Translations under genes and position numbers: made by a program | Assembly: GCA_934293835.1 (NCBI GenBank) | Contig: CAKQZO010000055.1 | Coordinates: 1-9,778 of the forward strand | Source: an uncultured Lacticaseibacillus sp. | GTDB lineage: Bacteria; Bacillota; Bacilli; Lactobacillales; Lactobacillaceae | Direction of reading: 5' to 3' | DNA: 9,778 nt | Shown: in pieces, positions 1 to 4,905 of the stretch | How the letters are laid out: the number at the start of each line of letters is the position of its first letter | Numbering within the stretch: the first letter of the stretch is position 1 | Notes under the pieces: model-generated | What the model was told of the DNA's origin: nothing | What the model saw: only the letters and a program-made list of their open reading frames with translations | The model's database searches: none

Positions 1-609
1 GTCAACGACTGCGGTGATCGGGCAGGCGGCCTGATTGATCAGCTCTTGAAAGAAACGGACGCCATGTTTGGTGATGAGGCCGAGCGGACCGAAGGTGGGG
101 GTGCGGAAGGTGGCAACGTTGGTTGTGTGTGTCTTGGTGACGAAACGGGCGGTGTGAATCTCATCGTTCATCACCACCAAGCACCCTTTGCCGCGTGCGG
201 CGGGGTCAGCCGCGGTGCGGATGGCATTGAGATAGTTGACCCCACCGTCTGCGCCGTCTTCGTTGCTGGAGCGCATCGCGCCGGTGACAACGACCGGAAT
301 CGTACTGGGTAAGGTCAGGTCGAGGAAATACGCGGTTTCCTCAAGGGTGTCGGTGCCGTGGGTGACCACAACGCCATCGATTCCTTCGGCCTCGGCTTGG
401 CGAATGCGTTGGGTCAACGCCAGCATGTGTGTGGGGGTGATGTGCGGTGAAGGCAGATTGAAGAAATCCTCACTATGAACATGGATGTCAGCGGCGAGGG
501 TGGCTTGTTGGGTGAGTAGCGGGTTGGCCGCTGTTGGGGCAACGGCACCATGGGCATCTTGGCTCATGGCAATGGTTCCCCCGGTGTGCAAGGCGAGAAT
601 GTGGACCAT
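1..609 (-). CDS. L-asparaginase, N-terminal part (runs off the left edge)
   Basis: This gene encodes an enzyme that hydrolyses L-asparagine to aspartate and ammonia. The visible 203 codons are open from the ATG at 609 to base 1, so the C-terminal third (the family is usually about 320-330 residues) lies outside the window. Family signatures are clear: the first active-site motif HTGGTIA has Thr12 as the likely nucleophile, and the second motif HGTDTLEETA spans residues 84-93 with Thr86 and Asp87. A lysine at residue 159 in FVTKT fits the remaining catalytic residue, and GAMRSSNEDGADGG follows the second motif. There is no signal peptide, so the protein should be cytosolic. The start is supported by AGGAGG at 616-621, six bases upstream. 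The gene is divergent from folT. An intrinsic-terminator-like hairpin (629-659) lies in its leader and hints at attenuation. Whether it belongs to the AnsA or AnsB subgroup cannot be decided here. Confidence 0.93.
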   Translation of the reverse strand, partial: MVHILALHTGGTIAMSQDAHGAVAPTAANPLLTQQATLAADIHVHSEDFFNLPSPHITPTHMLALTQRIRQAEAEGIDGVVVTHGTDTLEETAYFLDLTLPSTIPVVVTGAMRSSNEDGADGGVNYLNAIRTAADPAARGKGCLVVMNDEIHTARFVTKTHTTNVATFRTPTFGPLGLITKHGVRFFQELINQAACPITAVVD

Positions 610-628
610 CGAAATTCCTCCTAACGGC

Positions 629-659
629 AAAAAAACACTTCGCTTGGAAGTGTTTTTTT
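629..659 (-). terminator. Terminator-like hairpin in the asparaginase leader
   Basis: Perfect inverted repeat with 13-base arms: seven A plus CACTTC at 629-641, a five-base loop at 642-646, and GAAGTG plus seven T at 647-659. It is symmetric and could stop transcription in either direction. No plus-strand gene ends here, and the hairpin sits only about 20 bases upstream of the asparaginase start codon. The likely roles are therefore attenuation of the asparaginase transcript or insulation between divergent promoters. Confidence 0.7.
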
Positions 660-947
660 AAGGGAATCCCCGCAAGCGGGGATGAATGAATCTAGTTTGG
701 TTACTGTCCAATATCATACTGATATTAGGTTAAAAAATTCCGGGGAGCGGCTATGAACTTGCAGATAATTTCGCGAGATATTATTAATAATTCTCTAATC
801 TTAAATCGATGATGGCAGTCGCTAGTTAATAATGAGGAGCTTACCAACTAGCGGGATAAACGCTAACTTTCGCGATTTTCCTGATTATAAGCGGCTATAC
901 CGGCTGATGAGGCGTTTATAGGCGTGGCCATACGAACAACATTTGGG
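660..947. other. Non-coding, dyad-rich divergent intergenic region
   Basis: No convincing gene is visible on either strand. The stretch from about 700 to 840 is more AT-rich than the surrounding genes. Dyads seen: a perfect 8-base-arm palindrome at 666-683 (ATCCCCGC, AA, GCGGGGAT); an inverted repeat at 708-729 (AATATCA and TGATATT around TAC, with CC/GG flanks); a near-palindrome at 775-795 centred on ATTATTAATAAT; CGCTAGTT/AACTAGCG at 820-827 and 846-853; and ATAAACGC/GCGTTTAT at 856-863 and 912-919. Read on the minus strand these would form a row of hairpins ending in the terminator at 629-659. I could not place a convincing asparaginase promoter. A weak candidate on the minus strand pairs a TTTAAG -35 with a TAATAT -10 near 775-805. 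Confidence 0.45.
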
Positions 948-975
948 TTGATTTTCAAAATGTCTGCGTTATGAT
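948..975 (+). promoter_or_regulatory. Putative sigma-A promoter of folT
   Basis: The -35 element TTGATT (948-953) and the -10 element TATGAT (970-975) are separated by 16 bases. The -10 matches the consensus at five of six positions. Transcription would start near 982, a few bases before the riboswitch aptamer, which is where a leader promoter should be. Confidence 0.6.
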
Positions 976-993
976 ATTGGGGTACCACAAATA

Positions 994-1086
994 CAGGAGT
1001 AGGGTCTGCCGCGTTAAGTGCCAGTGGAACGGAATGTGAACACTGGACGAAAGCATTGCTGCGGTGGCGGACCCGCATTCGCCTAG
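994..1086 (+). promoter_or_regulatory. Tetrahydrofolate (THF) riboswitch aptamer, folT leader
   Basis: This is the folT-associated THF riboswitch, which binds reduced folates. The sequence carries the conserved blocks in order: GGAGTAG (996-1002), GCGTTAAGTG (1011-1020), an L3 block GGAATG (1031-1036), ACGAAAGC (1047-1054) and GCGGTG (1061-1066). Helix P2 pairs GGTCTGCC (1003-1010) with GGCGGACC (1066-1073), including one G-U pair. Helix P3 pairs CCAGTG (1021-1026) with CACTGG (1041-1046). The tertiary pseudoknot pairs GAATG in L3 (1032-1036) with CATTC (1076-1080). P1 is short, mainly AGG at 995-997 with CCT at 1082-1084. The position between a promoter and a folate transporter gene agrees with the ligand. 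The identification comes from remembered consensus and structure, not from a covariance search. Confidence 0.93.
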
Positions 1087-1157
1087 TTGTGATCCTGCGT
1101 AAGTTGGCAAATTGGTGTCAAGTTACCGGGGATTAGGCGTCTCCTACAAAAGGAGAT
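1080..1157 (+). promoter_or_regulatory. folT expression platform: SD-sequestering hairpin and P1-competing helix
   Basis: Downstream of the aptamer, TCTCCT (1140-1145) can pair with AGGAGA (1151-1156), which contains the folT Shine-Dalgarno site. CGCCTA (1080-1085), which includes the 3' side of P1, is perfectly complementary to TAGGCG (1134-1139). GGGGA (1128-1132) could alternatively pair with TCTCC (1140-1144) and free the Shine-Dalgarno site. No U-rich terminator is present, so translational control is more likely than transcriptional control. Which conformation follows ligand binding cannot be settled by eye. Confidence 0.55.
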
Positions 1158-1164
1158 TGTCAGC

Positions 1165-1683
1165 ATGCAGACTTTATCATTTACTTCCGCCAAGTTCACG
1201 ACCAAAACGACGGTGAGCTTGGCCATGTTCATGGCCTTAGACCTTATCTTGAGGCGATTCAGTTTTGGCAATAGCTTCATCCGAATTGGGCCAGCATTTA
1301 TCGCCACGGTCTTGGCTGCGTATTATCTCGGTCCGTGGCTGACCGCGATCGGTGCGGCGCTTTGCGACCAACTCAATGTCTTGGTTTTCAATCCGGGACT
1401 AGATTTTCCTGGGTTCACCATTACGGCAATCGTCGGGGCGATTCTATACGGGGTTTGGTTGTACAAAAAGCCCGTCCGCCTGTGGCGAGTAATCGTTGCC
1501 GTCGGCTTAGTCACCTTGATCTGCAACGTTTTGTTGAATACCGTATGGTTGAATATGCTGGGCACCCCTTGGCAAGGCGTGATCGGCGTTCGCCTGCTCA
1601 AAGACGCGATCATCTTACCGATCCAAGTTGCGATCAGCTATGGAATCTTGAAGTCTGTTGCAAGAATTCATCCATATCTATAA
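1165..1683 (+). CDS. folT: Folate ECF transporter S component FolT
   Basis: This is the substrate-binding membrane subunit of an energy-coupling-factor transporter for folate. It works with a shared EcfA-EcfA'-EcfT module that is encoded elsewhere. The 172-residue product has the usual S-component length and about six hydrophobic helices (roughly residues 15-32, 42-58, 60-77, 84-100, 106-130 and 142-165). FolT-like segments include LILRRFSFG (28-36), RIGPAFIA (40-47) and GVRLLKDAIILPIQ (141-154). The ATG at 1165 follows AAGGAGA (1150-1156) with an 8-base spacer. The gene has its own promoter, sits behind a THF riboswitch and ends at a terminator (1691-1715), so it is probably monocistronic and regulated by cellular reduced folate. 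The riboswitch makes the substrate assignment much stronger than homology alone. Confidence 0.92.
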   Translation: MQTLSFTSAKFTTKTTVSLAMFMALDLILRRFSFGNSFIRIGPAFIATVLAAYYLGPWLTAIGAALCDQLNVLVFNPGLDFPGFTITAIVGAILYGVWLYKKPVRLWRVIVAVGLVTLICNVLLNTVWLNMLGTPWQGVIGVRLLKDAIILPIQVAISYGILKSVARIHPYL

Positions 1684-1690
1684 TGTCTAT

Positions 1691-1715
1691 AAGGACGCCT
1701 GCGGGGGTCCTTTTT
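1691..1715 (+). terminator. Intrinsic terminator after folT
   Basis: AAGGAC (1691-1696) pairs with GTCCTT (1707-1712). Two inner C-G pairs extend the stem after one mismatch, and a T-run at 1711-1715 follows. It begins seven bases after the folT stop codon. Its T-run overlaps the -35 zone of the next promoter. Confidence 0.8.
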
Positions 1716-1738
1716 AATATGGGAAAAAGCGGTATAAT
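1711..1738 (+). promoter_or_regulatory. Putative promoter of the tsaB operon
   Basis: A perfect -10 TATAAT lies at 1733-1738. The -35 is poor (TTTTTA, 1711-1716, 16-base spacing) and falls in the folT terminator T-run. Transcription would begin near 1745, giving a leader of about 23 bases before tsaB. Confidence 0.6.
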
Positions 1739-1767
1739 AGGCGGATAGTAAACTTACGGAGGCAATC

Positions 1768-2490
1768 ATGGAATTATTGGCAATCGATACGTCGAATCAG
1801 GCGATGAGTGTGGCGGTCATGCACGACACGACTTTATTGGCTGAAGCGACGATCAATCACAAGAAGACGCACAGTGAACAGTTGTTGCCGACGATTCAAC
1901 GACTATTGGCCGTCGCGGGGCTAACCCCTGAAGCGCTTGATCGCATCGTGGTCGCCGATGGCCCGGGGTCTTATACGGGTATTCGCATTGCGGTGACGAC
2001 AGGCAAGACGTTGGCGTACACGTTGAACAAGGAGCTCGTCGGCATCTCCAGTCTGGCGACGCTAGCGGCTGGTGTCGGCAACACGCAGGCGTTGATCGTA
2101 CCGTTAATGGATGCACGACGCCAGAATGTATTTGCAGGCGGCTATCAATGGCGTGCAGGCGAGCTGATCAATGTGATTCAAGACGCACATCTCAGCCTCG
2201 CGCAACTGTTAGAAGAAGTGCGGGTGCTGCGGCAGCCTGCGGTGTTTGTCGGGGCCGATGTCAGCAAGTTCGAGGCTGATATCCGCGCGACGCTAGGGGC
2301 CCAAGCGCAGTTGGCTGATCCGCTGACGGCTTATCCCCGGGCTAGCCGCTTGGCGCTTTTGGGGCGGCAGGCAAAGCCAGTGTCGGTGTTTGATTTTGTG
2401 CCACGCTACCTGCGCTTGACAGAGGCAGAACGTACTTGGCTTGCGACTCACGATGATAAAGGACATGAGCCTTATGTTGAGAAAGTTTAG
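1768..2490 (+). CDS. tsaB: tRNA threonylcarbamoyladenosine biosynthesis protein TsaB
   Basis: TsaB is the non-catalytic ASKHA-fold partner of TsaD. With TsaE it forms the complex that transfers threonylcarbamoyl from TC-AMP to A37 of ANN-decoding tRNAs. The 240-residue product matches the usual family length. Visible signatures are LLAIDTSNQAMSVAV at residues 3-17, HSEQLLP at 35-41, GPGSYTGIR at 65-73 and PLMDARRQNVF at 112-122. The ATG at 1768 follows GGAGG (1758-1762) by five bases. It opens an operon with rimI and tsaD: rimI probably starts 17 bases before the tsaB stop, which suggests translational coupling. TsaE and TsaC are not encoded in this window; folT and a terminator lie immediately upstream. 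Confidence 0.97.
   Translation: MELLAIDTSNQAMSVAVMHDTTLLAEATINHKKTHSEQLLPTIQRLLAVAGLTPEALDRIVVADGPGSYTGIRIAVTTGKTLAYTLNKELVGISSLATLAAGVGNTQALIVPLMDARRQNVFAGGYQWRAGELINVIQDAHLSLAQLLEEVRVLRQPAVFVGADVSKFEADIRATLGAQAQLADPLTAYPRASRLALLGRQAKPVSVFDFVPRYLRLTEAERTWLATHDDKGHEPYVEKV
2458..2463 (+). promoter_or_regulatory. Shine-Dalgarno site that sets the rimI start
   Basis: AAAGGA lies inside the end of tsaB, 10 bases before the ATG at 2474. The other in-frame starts, TTG 2441 and ATG 2453, lie before it, and ATG 2465 is only one base after it, so 2474 is the best choice. Confidence 0.55.
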
Positions 2491-3010
2491 AGAATGGTTT
2501 GAGAACGAACCGCCGGCGCCTTTGGCCTTTCCTGCGCAAAAGGTGACGCTTAACGAGCGCGCCTATACGTTGCGGCGGATGACGAATCAAGATATCGATG
2601 CGGCTTTGGCCATTGAGCGGGCAGTGTATAACGACACCCCTTGGGATCGGGTCGCCTTTTTGTCAGAGCTGCGCAAGCGGCAACACAGCCTGTATCTGGT
2701 GTTGACCTTGCCGGACGGCTTGGTGGTGGCCTTCGTCGGCTGCTGGTTTTCAAGAGCCGAGGCGCATGTCACCAACATTGCCGTTGATCCGAGTGTGCAA
2801 CATCAAGGTATCGGCCGGTTTTTGATGCAGGTGATGCTGGCCAAGGCGCTTGATTTCGGTAGCCGGCGGTTGACCCTTGAGGTACGCACCGATAACGTGA
2901 TCGCCCAGGCGCTGTATCACTCGCTGGGCTTTCATGATGGCCGAATCAAAAAAGGGTATTACATTGCCAATCACGATGACGCGATGGACATGTGGCGGGA
3001 TTTAGATTAA
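2474..3010 (+). CDS. rimI: Ribosomal protein S18-alanine N-acetyltransferase RimI (GNAT family)
   Basis: This GNAT enzyme is predicted to transfer acetyl from acetyl-CoA to the N-terminal alanine of ribosomal protein S18. From the chosen ATG the product has 178 residues. A short tail of about 25 residues ([14 protein letters not shown]) precedes the GNAT fold. Conserved features are [13 protein letters not shown] (45-57), the acetyl-CoA-binding loop QHQGIGRFL (109-117), the strand LEVRTDN (135-141) and ALYHSLGF (146-153). The tail makes it somewhat longer than Escherichia coli RimI at about 148 residues. It overlaps tsaB by 17 bases, and its stop lies 14 bases before the tsaD start, so it belongs to the same operon. 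The S18 substrate is inferred from family and gene order; GNAT proteins in this operon may act on other proteins as well. Confidence 0.92.
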   Translation: MLRKFREWFENEPPAPLAFPAQKVTLNERAYTLRRMTNQDIDAALAIERAVYNDTPWDRVAFLSELRKRQHSLYLVLTLPDGLVVAFVGCWFSRAEAHVTNIAVDPSVQHQGIGRFLMQVMLAKALDFGSRRLTLEVRTDNVIAQALYHSLGFHDGRIKKGYYIANHDDAMDMWRDLD

Positions 3011-3015
3011 AGGAG
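3010..3015 (+). promoter_or_regulatory. Shine-Dalgarno site that sets the TTG start of tsaD
   Basis: AAGGAG starts on the last base of the rimI stop codon and ends nine bases before TTG at 3025. An upstream in-frame GTG at 2992 lies inside rimI and has no comparable site. Confidence 0.8.
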
Positions 3016-3024
3016 CAAGCAATA

Positions 3025-4041
3025 TTGAGCCAACCAGAACTGATTTTAGCTTTTGAAAGTAGTTGTGATGAAACCAGCGTCGCCGTCATCAAAGATGGCG
3101 ACACGATCCTGAGCAACATCATTGCGACGCAGATCAACTCACACAAACGTTTTGGCGGGGTCGTCCCAGAGGTCGCCAGTCGCCATCATGTGGAGCAGAT
3201 CACTGTCGTGACCGATATGGCGCTCAAAGAGGCGGGGGTAACTTACACCGATCTCGATGCGGTTGCGGTGACTTACGGGCCCGGGCTGGTCGGTGCGCTG
3301 TTGATCGGCGTGACCGCGGCCAAGACGATCGCCTTTGCACATCACCTGCCACTGATCCCAATCAACCACATGGCGGGCCATATTTATGCGGCCCGCTTCG
3401 TTCAGCCCTTGCAGTATCCGCTATTGGCATTGGTCGTTTCTGGCGGGCATACCGAGCTGGTGTTCATGCAGGCGGCAGGAGACTTCGAGATTATCGGTGA
3501 CACGCGTGACGATGCGGCGGGTGAGGCGTATGACAAGATCGGGCGGGTGTTGAAGATCCCTTATCCCGCCGGTAAGGAAGTCGATCGTCTCGCCCATCTG
3601 GGGCAGGACACGTTTCATTTTCCGCGGGCGATGGCGGATAGCGACGACCTAGACTTCAGCTTTTCGGGGTTGAAGTCGGCGTTCATCAACACTGTCCACC
3701 ATGCCGATCAGATCGGAGAGACGCTCAGCCGCGAAGACCTCGCCGCGAGTTTTCAGGCGGCAGTGGTCGATGTGCTGGTCGCCAAGACGATGCGCGCCTT
3801 GCACACGTATCCGGTCGCGCAGTTAGTGGTCGCAGGCGGGGTCGCGGCCAATCAGGGACTGCGCGAAGCCTTAACGGCCGCGCTGGCCAACACCGATGTC
3901 ACCCTCATCGTGCCACCATTGCGCTTATGCGGGGACAACGGGGCGATGATCGGCGCGGCGGCGCATGTTGAGCGCGCCCATGGCCACTTCGCCGATGCTA
4001 GTCTGAATGCCGACCCGGGTTTGGATTTTGCGCATGCCTAA
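3025..4041 (+). CDS. tsaD: tRNA N6-adenosine threonylcarbamoyltransferase TsaD
   Basis: TsaD is the catalytic subunit that transfers the threonylcarbamoyl group to A37 of tRNA, acting with TsaB and TsaE in the cytoplasm. From the TTG start the product is 338 residues, typical for the family. Visible signatures are [14 protein letters not shown] (8-21), the metal-binding motif NHMAGH with His115 and His119, SGGHTEL (139-145), [14 protein letters not shown] (158-171), the phosphate-loop segment [12 protein letters not shown] (269-280), and CGDNGAMIG with metal ligand Asp304. The start is fixed by AAGGAG at 3010-3015 with a 9-base spacer; starting at GTG 2992 would add 11 residues overlapping rimI. 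The stop overlaps the likely start of the downstream HAD gene by eight bases. Confidence 0.97.
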   Translation: MSQPELILAFESSCDETSVAVIKDGDTILSNIIATQINSHKRFGGVVPEVASRHHVEQITVVTDMALKEAGVTYTDLDAVAVTYGPGLVGALLIGVTAAKTIAFAHHLPLIPINHMAGHIYAARFVQPLQYPLLALVVSGGHTELVFMQAAGDFEIIGDTRDDAAGEAYDKIGRVLKIPYPAGKEVDRLAHLGQDTFHFPRAMADSDDLDFSFSGLKSAFINTVHHADQIGETLSREDLAASFQAAVVDVLVAKTMRALHTYPVAQLVVAGGVAANQGLREALTAALANTDVTLIVPPLRLCGDNGAMIGAAAHVERAHGHFADASLNADPGLDFAHA

Positions 4042-4858
4042 GATGACTTATCAGGTGATCGCAACGGATCTAGACAGCACGTTCATGCATGATGGTATGA
4101 CGATCGCCGCTTTGAACATACAGATGGTGCAACAGGCGGTCGCAGGCGGGGCTCATTTTGTGATCGCCTCGGGACGCCAAGCCAAGGCGATCGGCCAGGT
4201 GCAAGCCAAAGTCGGCGTGAGTGGGGCCAAGGTCTGTTTGAATGGTGCCTATGTGGTTTCAGCGTCTGGACAGGTATTAGTCGCCGCGCCAGTGGCCCCG
4301 AAGCTGCTCCCGCGGTTGTTCGAGTTGGCTCAGGCGGCCAGCGTCAACATGATGTTGTATCGTGCTGAGGGGGTGTATCGCTACGAGGTGACGCACAGCC
4401 TTGCTTGACGGGCGGCCTTTTTGGTGCACGGACGTGGGCGGAATCGCTTGTTCCACACGTCTACCCAAATGCAACGACTCCTGCACCAAGAACACATCTA
4501 TAAGGTCGGGTTCAATCATCCCGAGCATGCCGTGTTGGTGCGCCTACGCACGCAACTCGAAACACTCAACGACATCACGTTGGTGTGGGCGTCGCCGAAT
4601 TTTCTTGAGGTCACTGCGGCTGGGGTCGATAAGCTCAGCGGCTTGGCGGCTTTGGTCGCCGACTGGGGGCTGACGCTGGCCGATGTCGTGGCTTTTGGCG
4701 ATTATGAGAATGACCTGGCGATGCTTGCAGGGGTCGGCCATGGGGTAGCGATGAGCAATGCCTTGCCAGAGGTTAAGGCGGTTGCCCAAGAAGTGGTGCC
4801 GAATGATGACCACAGTGGTGTGGGCCGCACGTTGCGGCAATTGCACCGTGACAATTGA
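4034..4858 (+). pseudogene. Cof-type HAD-IIB family hydrolase, interrupted by an in-frame TGA
   Basis: This is a broken member of the Cof-like HAD phosphatases, which dephosphorylate sugar phosphates or similar small molecules. All four HAD motifs are present in one frame: motif I DLDST (Asp12, Asp14), motif II SGR (Ser46), motif III DK (Lys200) and motif IV GDYEND (Asp223, Asp227). The frame is stopped at codon 125 by TGA (4406-4408) and continues in the same frame to 4858, giving a normal family length of about 274 codons. The stop lies in the cap domain, so the first product would lack motifs III and IV. A downstream piece could restart at TTG 4421 or GTG 4424 but would lack the nucleophile. 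The ATG at 4034 overlaps the tsaD stop, ATG 4043 is an alternative, and neither has a clear Shine-Dalgarno site. A sequencing error or readthrough remains possible. Confidence 0.82.
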
Positions 4859-4863
4859 AAGCC

Positions 4864-4897
4864 AAAAAACACTTACCTGCGCCAGGTAAGTGTTTTT
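4864..4897. terminator. Bidirectional intrinsic terminator between convergent genes
   Basis: CACTTACCTG (4870-4879) and CAGGTAAGTG (4883-4892) form a perfect 10-base stem with a CGC loop. A-run 4864-4869 and T-run 4893-4897 flank it, so it works in both directions. It closes the tsaB operon on the plus strand and the ABC-F gene on the minus strand. Confidence 0.93.
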
Positions 4898-4905
4898 GAC
4901 TAGTC

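Noticed and set aside
661..690. Type I-E CRISPR-repeat-like sequence (CCCCGC, AA, GCGGGG followed by ATGA).
   Set aside because: It occurs only once in the window, the loop is shorter than in typical I-E repeats, and no spacers, leader or cas genes are nearby. A chance palindrome or regulatory hairpin explains it better.
609..760. T-box riboswitch for the asparaginase gene.
   Set aside because: The position of the terminator would suit it, but the required T-box core (TGGNACCGCG) is absent upstream of the terminator.
863..1307. Minus-strand open frames overlapping the THF riboswitch and the start of folT.
   Set aside because: They run antisense to the riboswitch and folT, have no ribosome site, and have no recognisable protein features.
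2992..3024. Upstream GTG start for tsaD adding 11 residues.
   Set aside because: It lies inside rimI without a ribosome site, while TTG 3025 has AAGGAG at ideal spacing and gives the usual TsaD N-terminus.
4406..4408. Selenocysteine at the internal TGA.
   Set aside because: No SECIS-like hairpin is evident just after it, Cof-type HAD proteins have no cysteine at this place, and Lactobacillales generally lack selenocysteine insertion.
4401..4673. Compensating frameshifts in the HAD gene, because the +1-shifted frame reads DGRPFW just after the stop position.
   Set aside because: The original frame aligns naturally on both sides of the TGA and continues to motifs III and IV, so a single nonsense codon is simpler. 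Resequencing would decide.
629..4897. The CACTT/AAGTG stems shared by the terminators at 629-659 and 4864-4897 as a dispersed repeat or uptake signal.
   Set aside because: Only five core bases plus A/T tails are shared, the loops and rest of the stems differ, and such arms are common in Firmicute terminators.
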